A DNA stretch of 14,483 nt from Prosthecobacter debontii (GTDB lineage: Bacteria; Verrucomicrobiota; Verrucomicrobiia; Verrucomicrobiales; Akkermansiaceae). The DNA lies in NCBI GenBank assembly GCA_945885485.1, contig CAMCYT010000044.1, positions 1 to 14,483 on the forward strand. The letters run 5' to 3'. How positions within the stretch are numbered: the first letter of the stretch is position 1; each line of letters opens with the position of its first letter. The notes beneath the pieces were generated by a model. It did no database searches, was not told the origin of the DNA, and saw nothing but the letters and a program-made list of their open reading frames with translations. Below, in pieces: positions 7,422-13,139 of the stretch. The translations under genes and the position numbers were made by a program.

Positions 7422-7835
7422 ACCAGGGCCATGTATGGCATCGACAGCCCGAATGTGCATAAGGCCGGCTACGGGCGGCAGTGCCTCATGGCGCGCCGTC
7501 TGGTCGAGCGCGGGATGCTTGAGGAAACCTTGCTGGTGTTCACCGGCGAATTCGGTCGCACCCCGTTTTCACAGGGCTCCAATGGACGCGATCACAATCC
7601 ATACGGCTTCACCGCCTGGCTCGCGGGAGGCGGGTTCAAGGGCGGTGTCGCCCACGGTGCCACGGATGAGTTCGGATACCGGACCGTGGAAAACATCGCC
7701 ACCGTTTACGATCTTTGGGCGACGGTGCTCCACCAACTCGGGATAGATCATGAGAAGCTGACCTTTCGCTGGAGCGGGCGCGTTCTCCGCCTCACCGACG
7801 TGCACGGGAAGGTATGGAGTGATTTGATCGCCTAA
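7422..7835 (+). pseudogene. DUF1501 protein remnant (N-terminus and an internal block missing)
   Basis: The frame from the ATG at 7431 encodes 134 residues that match only the C-terminal third of DUF1501 proteins, which are normally over 400 residues with a Tat signal and an alkaline-phosphatase-like fold. Recognisable blocks are RAMYGIDSP, YGRQCLMARRLVERG, ETLLVFTGEFGRTPFSQGS, GRDHNPYGFTAWLAGGGFKG, GATDEFGYRTVENI and RLTDVHGKVWSDLIA. In full-length members about 60 residues separate RRLVERG from the DETLVVxxGEFGRTP block. Here the two are joined directly in frame, so an internal deletion has occurred as well as loss of the 5' end. It begins about 35 bases after the esterase stop and converges on amt. 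Function has almost certainly been lost, although the reading frame is still open. Confidence 0.8.
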
Positions 7836-7850
7836 CAATCTTCGTTTGAA

Positions 7851-7879
7851 CCGCCAAGATGCCAAGTGCGCCAAGCTAA
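7851..7879. repeat. Short GCCAAG repeat between convergent genes
   Basis: GCCAAG occurs three times at 8-9 base spacing (7853, 7861, 7870) in the 55-base gap between the DUF1501 remnant and the end of amt. I recall similar CGCCAAG-type spaced repeats as dispersed intergenic elements in many bacterial genomes; that is from memory only. Confidence 0.5.
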
Positions 7880-7890
7880 ATCGGGCTTTT

Positions 7891-9204
7891 TCACGGCTCC
7901 ATGGGATAGGCATTCTCGCCATGTTCCGTGCGGTCCATGCCCTCGTATTCCTGCTCCTCGCTCACCCGCAGGCCGAGCGTCACTTTCACCAGCCACGCGA
8001 TGGCGAAAGTAGCGATCGCTGACCAAAGAATAACCACTCCCAGACCCGTCGCCTGAATTCCAAGCTGGGTTCCTATCGATTTCACATTTCCAAGGCCACC
8101 AAGCCAGCTCTGTCCGAAAATCGCGAGCAGCAAGGTTCCCAGGATTCCTCCCACGCCATGCACCGCGAAAACGTCCAGCGAGTCGTCGATGTGCCATTTT
8201 TCACGAATCAAACTCACTGAGAAGTAGCAGATCACAGCCGCGATGGATCCAATCAGGATCGCACCTAGCGGGCCCACATCACCGGAAGCGGGCGTGATGG
8301 TAGCGAGTCCGGCAACCAGCCCGGTCATCATGCCAATCAAACCGACCTTGCCGTTGCGAATCCGTTCGAGAAGGCACCAGACCAAAGCCGCCGAACAAGC
8401 GGACAAATGGGTTACCAGCATCGTCATCCCGGCACCGCCACCCGCCGTGAGTTGACTGCCCGCATTGAATCCGAACCACCCGACCCAGAGCATTGCGGCT
8501 CCCACAAAAACCATGCCCGGGTTATGCGGAGGATGAGGATGCTCAGGAAATCCACGGCGCTTGCCGAGAATGATCGCGAGAACCAACGCGGAAATCCCCG
8601 CTGTCGCATGCACCACGATGCCGCCCGCAAGATCTTTCACCCCCATGTCCTGCAACCAGCCGCCCCCCCAAACCCAGTGAGTCACGGGCGTGTAAACCAC
8701 CGCCAGCCACAAGGCGGAGAAAAGCATGATCGCCCCGAATTTCATTCGCTCGACCACCGCCCCGACATATAAACTCGGCGTGATGATGGCGAAGGTCATT
8801 TGAAACATCACGAACAGCGTCTCCGGAAGCATGGTTCCTGGCGCAACTGTATCGATGTGAATGCCTTTCAAAAAAGCGGCATCCAGATTTCCGATCCACG
8901 CGCCATCTCCCTTGAATGCCAGACTGTAGAGCCCCGCAATCCACAAAAGCGAGGCCATGCAGGCGATTCCGGCGCACTGAGCCATCACGGAAAGCAAGTT
9001 CCGTCCCCTTACCAATCCGCCGTAAAACAATGCCAATCCCGGCATCGTCATGAACAAAACCAATGCGGTGGAGATCAGTATCCACGCGGTATTGCCGGAA
9101 TCAATCGGCGGAGCAGTAGTTTCTTGCGCCTGTGTCACGGCCGTTCCAAGAGCGAAGATTCCTAAGACAAAATGGCTAGTTTTCAATGGTTTGGGTGAGT
9201 GCAT
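7891..9204 (-). CDS. amt: Ammonium transporter, Amt/Mep family
   Basis: The 437-residue protein begins with a probable signal peptide (about residues 1-27, ending TAVTQAQ), as in Gram-negative Amt proteins. About eleven membrane helices follow. Family residues are in place: Phe134-Gln135 of the outer gate (MFQMTFAIITPSL), Asp191 and His199 in DLAGGIVVHATAG, the WFGFNAGS block (243-250), and the second pore histidine His349 in VFAVHGVGG. These carry NH4+/NH3 through the trimeric inner-membrane channel. The cytoplasmic C-terminal tail has the conserved GLRVSEEQEYEGMDRTEHGE segment used in gating. The gene usually travels with a glnK/P-II gene, but none is present on either side. A 19-bp inverted repeat lies 30 bases upstream of the ATG. 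No sigma-54 type GG/GC promoter was found there. Confidence 0.96.
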   Translation of the reverse strand: MHSPKPLKTSHFVLGIFALGTAVTQAQETTAPPIDSGNTAWILISTALVLFMTMPGLALFYGGLVRGRNLLSVMAQCAGIACMASLLWIAGLYSLAFKGDGAWIGNLDAAFLKGIHIDTVAPGTMLPETLFVMFQMTFAIITPSLYVGAVVERMKFGAIMLFSALWLAVVYTPVTHWVWGGGWLQDMGVKDLAGGIVVHATAGISALVLAIILGKRRGFPEHPHPPHNPGMVFVGAAMLWVGWFGFNAGSQLTAGGGAGMTMLVTHLSACSAALVWCLLERIRNGKVGLIGMMTGLVAGLATITPASGDVGPLGAILIGSIAAVICYFSVSLIREKWHIDDSLDVFAVHGVGGILGTLLLAIFGQSWLGGLGNVKSIGTQLGIQATGLGVVILWSAIATFAIAWLVKVTLGLRVSEEQEYEGMDRTEHGENAYPMEP

Positions 9205-9233
9205 CTGCCCAAATGCAGCAGGAATTATTCAAC

Positions 9234-9252
9234 TCATAAAATACTTTTATGA
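9234..9252. promoter_or_regulatory. 19-bp inverted repeat upstream of amt
   Basis: The arms TCATAAAA and TTTTATGA are perfect and separated by TAC. The site is 30 bases upstream of the amt ATG in an AT-rich stretch likely to hold its promoter. This is a good position for a repressor or activator site. The binding protein is unknown. Confidence 0.45.
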
Positions 9253-9318
9253 AAAAATTAAAATTCATGCGTGAAAATCATCGCAGCCAAATCACGAGGG
9301 CCAGCAATAATCAGCAAC

Positions 9319-9525
9319 TTACTTGCTTTTTACGAAGACGTTCGCCTCGTCTTCAAAGGCGGGGAGATGGAATTTTCCCTCCACTCGCTGCTCTTTGACC
9401 GAGAGCTTAATCTTCCAATCGCCGAAGGTGTTCTTGTTGTCCGGTTGTTTTTCCTGGCTGCTGAGCTCGCGGGCGGTGACGGTGCAGGTGCCATCCGGGG
9501 ATTTTTCTAACGAAACACCGTTCAC
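9319..9525 (-). pseudogene. Short orphan ORF, probable C-terminal gene remnant
   Basis: A 68-codon frame (GTG start at 9525, stop TAA at 9319) encodes a polar, charged peptide rich in Lys and Glu, ending FEDEANVFVKSK. The frame is coding-like upstream of the GTG as well (FGASV before NGVSLEKSPDGTCTVTA), until it runs into a pyrimidine-rich tract and repeat A. This suggests the 3' end of a longer gene that lost its front at or near the repeat. There is no signal peptide and no motif I recognise. It could also be a small free-standing gene, but no RBS is visible. It occupies most of the 440-base gap between amt and the M48 gene. Confidence 0.4.
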
Positions 9526-9538
9526 CGAAGCACCGAAG
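9523..9538. repeat. 8-bp tandem duplication next to repeat A
   Basis: CACCGAAG occurs twice in direct succession, just before the pyrimidine-rich tract that leads into repeat A. It marks the junction between the orphan ORF and the repeat. Confidence 0.5.
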
Positions 9539-9560
9539 CACTTCTTCCTTCCCCTTTTCC

Positions 9561-9622
9561 TTTTCCTCTTCCCAGACCGGCTCTAAAGTATATTCTCCGC
9601 GCAAGTTGAATTCCTAGCATTC
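9561..9622 (-). repeat. Dispersed repeat, copy A
   Basis: A 42-base core (9561-9602) matches copy B (11173-11214) at 37 positions, and a flanking 14-mer (AATTCCTAGCATTC, 9609-9622) is identical in both. The copies have the same orientation and differ in the length of the joint between core and 14-mer (6 against 14 bases on the plus strand). On the minus strand the core reads in one frame as LARRI-x-x-RAGLGRGK, and so does copy B. On the minus strand the repeat lies immediately 5' of the orphan ORF; on the plus strand it ends 23 bases before the M48 start codon. Confidence 0.7.
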
Positions 9623-9645
9623 GAGGTAAGCAAAGCTATAGCATC

Positions 9646-10683
9646 ATGCACGAAACCGTTATGAACTGGTGGGTCCATCAGGACTCCGCCCGCTCCCGCA
9701 CAAGGCGACTTGTGATTATGATGACATCCGCCATCCTTGCCACGGTTTCGATGATCTATCTCCTGTTGGTCGCGCTCCGCCTACTGTTTTTCGCCATCAC
9801 CGGAATCATCGGATTCCTCTCCGGGCTTTTCGACGGGGGCAAGGGTTCGCCGTTCGGGCTCGGTGACGCCCACTGGTTCTGGTGGCCGCTTGGTTTCTGC
9901 TGCGCGATCGGTTTTGTGACCATCGTCACGGGATGTTCTGCGCTCGCTGAATATTTCCGCTTACGGAAAGGCATCGGCCACCTGCTCGGGCGACTCGGCG
10001 GGCGGCGCATCGATCCCGCACCGGACGGTTTTAAGGAACAGCAGCTGGTCAACATCGTGCAAGAGATGGCAATCGCATCAAGCGCGCCTGTGCCGTCGGT
10101 TTATGTGCTGGAGGATGAGCCGGGCATCAACGCCGTGAGCATAGGCTTCAGGCCTGAAGAGAGCGCCATCGCGCTCACCCGGGGAGCGCTCGACGGCCTG
10201 TCCCGCGATCAGTTGCAGGCATTGGTCGCCCATGAAATGGCGCATATCCTCAACGGCGACACCCGGCTGAACATGATTGCGATTTCCCTGGTGTTCGGCC
10301 TCACCGGCATCTTCACCACGGGGGTCGATTTCATGTTTCCTGACGAGGGGGATGGCACTTTCCTCATCGGCCTGCCCTTGGCTCTCATCGGTTTGCTGGG
10401 CGCTATTTCCGGCAAGCTGATCCAGGTTAGGATCTGCCGCCAACGAGAATTCCTCGCCGATGCGTGTGCGGTGCAATACACCCGTCACGCACCGGCGCTT
10501 GCCGAGGCGCTGCGAGCCATCGAATCGAACCGCGAGAGGTCACGGGTGCAGCACGCCGCGAGCCGGGAATTGGCCCACATGTTCTTCGCCGATAGCGCGA
10601 AACGCTGGTGGCTGCCCTTTTTCCGCACACACCCGAAGACCGCGCAGCGCCTCTCAAGGCTGGAGCCGCTCATTGAGAAATAG
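9646..10683 (+). CDS. M48 family (HtpX-like) membrane metalloprotease
   Basis: This is a 345-residue zinc endopeptidase of the inner membrane, probably acting in membrane-protein quality control. Two N-terminal membrane segments lie at about 23-62 (one long or two close helices) and 79-100. The catalytic domain starts near 130. The zinc site is HEMAH (His196, Glu197, His200), with the third ligand Glu268 in the REFLADACA motif and NGDTRL following the HExxH helix. A further hydrophobic pair around 208-228 and 238-258 separates the two halves, as in HtpX. The C-terminus keeps the HPKTAQRL motif. The start could be 9646 or 9661 (MNWWVH); neither has a good Shine-Dalgarno, though GAGGT lies at 9623-9627. 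HtpX is about 293 residues, so this protein is longer. The frequent partner lemA is absent. The gene is bracketed by repeats A and B. Confidence 0.92.
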   Translation: MHETVMNWWVHQDSARSRTRRLVIMMTSAILATVSMIYLLLVALRLLFFAITGIIGFLSGLFDGGKGSPFGLGDAHWFWWPLGFCCAIGFVTIVTGCSALAEYFRLRKGIGHLLGRLGGRRIDPAPDGFKEQQLVNIVQEMAIASSAPVPSVYVLEDEPGINAVSIGFRPEESAIALTRGALDGLSRDQLQALVAHEMAHILNGDTRLNMIAISLVFGLTGIFTTGVDFMFPDEGDGTFLIGLPLALIGLLGAISGKLIQVRICRQREFLADACAVQYTRHAPALAEALRAIESNRERSRVQHAASRELAHMFFADSAKRWWLPFFRTHPKTAQRLSRLEPLIEK

Positions 10684-10722
10684 AGGAGGATCCATGGCTC
10701 GCCTCGGCAAGGTGAGACGTTC

Positions 10723-11244
10723 CTATTGGATTTCCGACCCCTTGGAGAAATTTCCGAAATCCTGCTTTGCGCTGGCGTTCATCTTTTCGCCGCCCGCAGC
10801 ATCGAACCATCGTTCCGCAGCGCCTTCGCATTGCTTGAGCAGCTTTGCTGCTCCCGGTTTGTCTTTCTAAATGGCGGGCGGGTATTTGCGCATGAAGATG
10901 ATGAGTTTGTCGTCCGGGATCTCCTCCGCATCGGCCTTCGTGAAAGCGGCGCGCAATGTCTTGTCGAGATCGGCACCACTGGCGGATGGCGCGCGTGCAG
11001 CAGGTGCGGCGGGTGCGGATTTCCTGAGATGGCCGATGTTTTTCCATACGTCGCTGATGGCGACTTCCTGTTTCGCGGATTCGCCGGGAAGGCCGGCGGC
11101 GAGCCGGAAGCATTGCTTCGCGAAATCCCACGCACCGGGGGAGATATTGTGGCCGACCTCGGGCCAACCCCATTTTCCCCTTCCCAGTCCGGCTCTCCAG
11201 TTTATTCTCCGCGCCAGGTAAAAAAGCAAATTCCTAGCATTCAT
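10723..11244 (-). pseudogene. Hypothetical protein remnant, interrupted by an in-frame TAG
   Basis: A frame from the ATG at 11244 runs 125 codons to a TAG at 10867-10869. In the same frame, 47 further sense codons then follow to a second TAG at 10723-10725. The extension (KDKPGAAKLLKQCEGAAERW and onward, ending FSKGSEIQ) looks like ordinary protein, so the first TAG is probably a nonsense mutation. The first 25 or so codons are repeat B itself, so the genuine gene part starts near 11170. It begins GWPEVGHNISPGAWDFAKQC, which resembles the last part of an alpha/beta hydrolase, with GH carrying the catalytic histidine. A Pro/Ala linker and a helical tail follow. I cannot name the family with confidence. 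It sits between the M48 gene, which it converges on with a 39-base gap, and the upstream MBL hydrolase. Confidence 0.5.
11173..11242 (-). repeat. Dispersed repeat, copy B
   Basis: The core at 11173-11214 matches copy A at 37 of 42 positions, and the 14-mer at 11229-11242 is identical to the one in A. It begins 20 bases after the MBL hydrolase stop codon and runs directly into a truncated minus-strand coding remnant, as copy A does. The two copies lie 1,612 bases apart in the same orientation, with the M48 gene between them. Confidence 0.7.
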
Positions 11245-11261
11245 TCATTTCGTTATTCATT

Positions 11262-12290
11262 TTAATCCCACCGATGCGATTCAGCCACCCACTGATAGCC
11301 CTTGCGGCCGTTGGGGATGACCACGCCGAGGCCGGGCCAGGGGAGGTGGAAACCGTAGATGCGCTCGCGGGTGACGGCGATTTCTGCGAAGATTTTTTTT
11401 CGAGTTGCGATGGCGATATCTGGGTTGTGATCAAAGTCGATGAACCATTCCGGGTTCTCAAACATCAGCACGTGGTTGTGTGAGAGATCGGAAATGTGCA
11501 GGAGGGATTCGCCTTCGGATTTGATGCGGAAGATCGCATGGCCGTCGGTGTGGCCGGGGGCGGAAAGGATGGTGATCGCTCCTTCGAGGATCTGGTCGCC
11601 GTCTTTATGAATGACGAGGTTGGGCTGGAGGGTGTCGAAGGAGTCGCGGACATTTTTGATCATCTTGGGGATGTCGTCCGTGCGGTGGGATTTGGTGAAG
11701 TCGGGTTCTTTGGTGCGCCAGAAGTCGAGTTCTTCACGGAGCACGTGGACGGCGGCGTTGGGGAAAAGGATTTTCCCTCCGCTTGCGAGACCGCCGATGT
11801 GATCGATGTGTGAGTGGCTGAGCATGGCGTGAGTGACATCGGCGAAGGCGATCCCTACGGAATCCATCGCGTTGGCTAGCCAGCCCCAGGTTGCTTTCTG
11901 GTGGGGGCCGAAGCCGGCGTCCACGAGGATGACCTCTTTGTCTTTCCGGAGGAGTAAGATGTTCACGTAGAGCGTCATGTCATCGGGGCGTTCCCCGAGG
12001 GCGGCGAGTGATTTCGACATCTCGGGCCTGTCGGCAGGCGGCCACATCCTGTTGTTCACGCCCTTGGTGAAGGTGCCGTAACCGTCGCTGATTGACCACG
12101 CCTCGAATTTACCGATTGAGAACTTGTAGATATAGGGGTTGGAAATCGTCTTTTCCGGAATGGCGTTGCCTGCTGCATCGGTCGCGGCCTGTTTGGCGTC
12201 GGCAATTGCCGTAAGACCAAGAATCGCGAATGCGGCGCTTAAACCACCGATGAAATCGCGGCGTGAAGGTTCCGTGTAAAGTTTTTCCAT
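11262..12290 (-). CDS. Exported metallo-beta-lactamase-fold hydrolase (lactonase-like), Tat signal
   Basis: Starting at the ATG at 12290, the protein has 342 residues. It opens with a twin-arginine signal: SRRDFIGG (9-16), a hydrophobic stretch to about residue 31, and cleavage near ADAKQA, so it is probably folded with its metals before export. The two-metal site is complete: HSHIDH (His159, His161, Asp163, His164), His247 in APGHTDGH, Asp268 in HISDLSH, and His315 in YGFHLPWPG. This fits the MBL branch that includes N-acyl-homoserine lactonases and related lactone or ester hydrolases. An upstream ATG at 12326 would add 12 residues before the signal and is less likely. The gene stands alone, with repeat B directly after its stop. 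Quorum quenching is possible but unproven; the substrate cannot be read from sequence. Confidence 0.88.
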   Translation of the reverse strand: MEKLYTEPSRRDFIGGLSAAFAILGLTAIADAKQAATDAAGNAIPEKTISNPYIYKFSIGKFEAWSISDGYGTFTKGVNNRMWPPADRPEMSKSLAALGERPDDMTLYVNILLLRKDKEVILVDAGFGPHQKATWGWLANAMDSVGIAFADVTHAMLSHSHIDHIGGLASGGKILFPNAAVHVLREELDFWRTKEPDFTKSHRTDDIPKMIKNVRDSFDTLQPNLVIHKDGDQILEGAITILSAPGHTDGHAIFRIKSEGESLLHISDLSHNHVLMFENPEWFIDFDHNPDIAIATRKKIFAEIAVTRERIYGFHLPWPGLGVVIPNGRKGYQWVAESHRWD

Positions 12291-12411
12291 GCGAATACAA
12301 CGGAGAGTGGGGGGATAAAGTTTCACGGAAACATGAAGAAGGTCAGCCCTAAGGAATGCATGAGTATGATCCTGATTGAATTATAAAAGGATAAAAGATG
12401 GAAAAAGATTA

Positions 12412-12439
12412 TTGAAAAGAGGGAAATAAAGGGTAATAT
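12412..12439 (+). promoter_or_regulatory. Candidate vapBC promoter, possibly leaderless
   Basis: TTGAAA (12412-12417) and TAATAT (12434-12439) are separated by 16 bases and resemble sigma-70 -35 and -10 boxes. Transcription would start about 6-7 bases downstream, at or beside the vapB ATG at 12446, which would give a leaderless mRNA. An AAAGGG at 12428-12433 could instead act as a weak, distant Shine-Dalgarno on a longer transcript. Confidence 0.45.
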
Positions 12440-12445
12440 GCCTAT

Positions 12446-12652
12446 ATGAAACTGACAGTTGAAATTGACGATGAGATTTTGGCCAACGCCATGAAATTGA
12501 CGGGTGAGACCAAGAAGAGTCCAGCGCTGGCAAAAGCCGCCACGGAATATGTGAAGCGGGAGATGGTCAAAAAATTCTCGGCAATGGTGATGGAAGGTCA
12601 GTTTGAGGATTATCCAATGACCAATGATGAACTGGAGGCGGTGGATCGCTGA
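12446..12652 (+). CDS. vapB: VapB-type antitoxin
   Basis: This 68-residue protein has an N-terminal MKLTVEIDDEILANAMKLTG segment, typical of ribbon-helix-helix DNA-binding antitoxins of the VapB (DUF2191-like) group. A short helix, TKKSPALAKAATEYVKREMV, follows, and then an acidic tail (EDYPMTNDELEAVDR) that would wrap and block the toxin active site. It ends 2 bases before the toxin ATG, so the two are cotranscribed and probably translationally coupled. Such antitoxins, with their toxin, normally repress their own promoter, here the short AT-rich region 12327-12445. The identification rests on size, N-terminal pattern and the adjacent PIN toxin. Confidence 0.85.
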   Translation: MKLTVEIDDEILANAMKLTGETKKSPALAKAATEYVKREMVKKFSAMVMEGQFEDYPMTNDELEAVDR

Positions 12653-12654
12653 AT

Positions 12655-13074
12655 ATGGTGATGATTGATACCAGTGCGTGGGTGGAGTTTTTCCGCAGGG
12701 ATGGCGATCTGAGCGTGAAGATGGCAGTTAAAGGGCTGTTAGATGAATACGAGGGTGCTCTATGCGGCCCAGTGGAGATGGAATTTTTGGGTGGGGCGCG
12801 TGAAAACGAAATGCCGCGCATCAAGGCGTGGTTTGATCTGATCCCCTACGTTCGCAATGATCTCAAAATTTGGCGCGAGGCGGCGGAAAATTTCGCGAAG
12901 CTAAAAGCGAAGGGATTCACGATTCCGTGGAATGACATTCTGATTGGAACGATCGCGAAAAACCAATTGATAAGAGTTTATGCTAAGGACAAGCATTTCA
13001 ATGTGATGGCGGAGGTGCTTGGAGTGATGCTGTATCAGCCAGGGTATAACGGGATGTATAATCCGGAGGGGTGA
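12655..13074 (+). CDS. vapC: VapC-type PIN-domain ribonuclease toxin
   Basis: This 139-residue PIN domain is the expected partner of VapB. The acidic metal-binding residues of PIN nucleases are all present: Asp5 (MIDTSAWVEFFR), Glu41 (GPVEMEFLGG), Asp94 (IPWNDILIGTIA) and Asp112 (YAKDKHF). VapC toxins cut RNA, often tRNA or the sarcin-ricin loop, in a Mg2+-dependent way, and are silenced by VapB. The start may be the ATG at 12655 or the one two codons later at 12661, which would give the more common MIDTSAW opening. The active site is intact, so the toxin should be functional. The gene converges on selO. Confidence 0.92.
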   Translation: MVMIDTSAWVEFFRRDGDLSVKMAVKGLLDEYEGALCGPVEMEFLGGARENEMPRIKAWFDLIPYVRNDLKIWREAAENFAKLKAKGFTIPWNDILIGTIAKNQLIRVYAKDKHFNVMAEVLGVMLYQPGYNGMYNPEG

Positions 13075-13086
13075 ATATAGAAAATT

Positions 13087-13112
13087 GGGGCTGCGCAGGT
13101 TATCCTGCTTGC
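13087..13112. other. Small hairpin between the convergent vapC and selO genes
   Basis: GCAGG (13095-13099) and CCTGC (13104-13108) form a 5-bp stem with a TTAT loop in the 65-base gap between two convergent stop codons. The flanks (GGGGCTGC, ATCCTGCT-GC) resemble the hairpin at 1740. It has no T run and is at best a weak bidirectional terminator. Confidence 0.3.
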
Positions 13113-13139
13113 ATGGGGACGTCTCCGCTTTAGCTGAAA

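Noticed and set aside
7384..7746. A 120-codon plus-strand frame overlapping the DUF1501 remnant
   Set aside because: It is rich in Arg, Pro and Ser with no family motif, and it overlaps a frame with clear DUF1501 blocks. It is a shadow frame.
9205..9300. Sigma-54 promoter for amt
   Set aside because: The nearest TGGC-like element lacks a GC at the required spacing.
6551..10869. Amber (TAG) codons reassigned to an amino acid in this organism
   Set aside because: The adenosyltransferase, M48 and SelO genes all end naturally at TAG at the expected family length, so TAG works as a stop here; two broken genes explain the data better.
10670..11173. A 167-codon minus-strand frame across the gap after the M48 gene
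   Set aside because: The product is extremely rich in Arg and Cys, and it overlaps out of frame the sequence with better coding character (10723-11170).
9561..11242. Repeats A and B as integron attC sites
   Set aside because: No integrase is present, no consistent R'/R'' core pair was found, and the enclosed gene lies in the opposite direction to the remnants.
12655..13074. The vapBC pair as part of a larger defence island
   Set aside because: Neighbours are an MBL hydrolase and SelO, and no nuclease, methylase or other defence gene is in the window.
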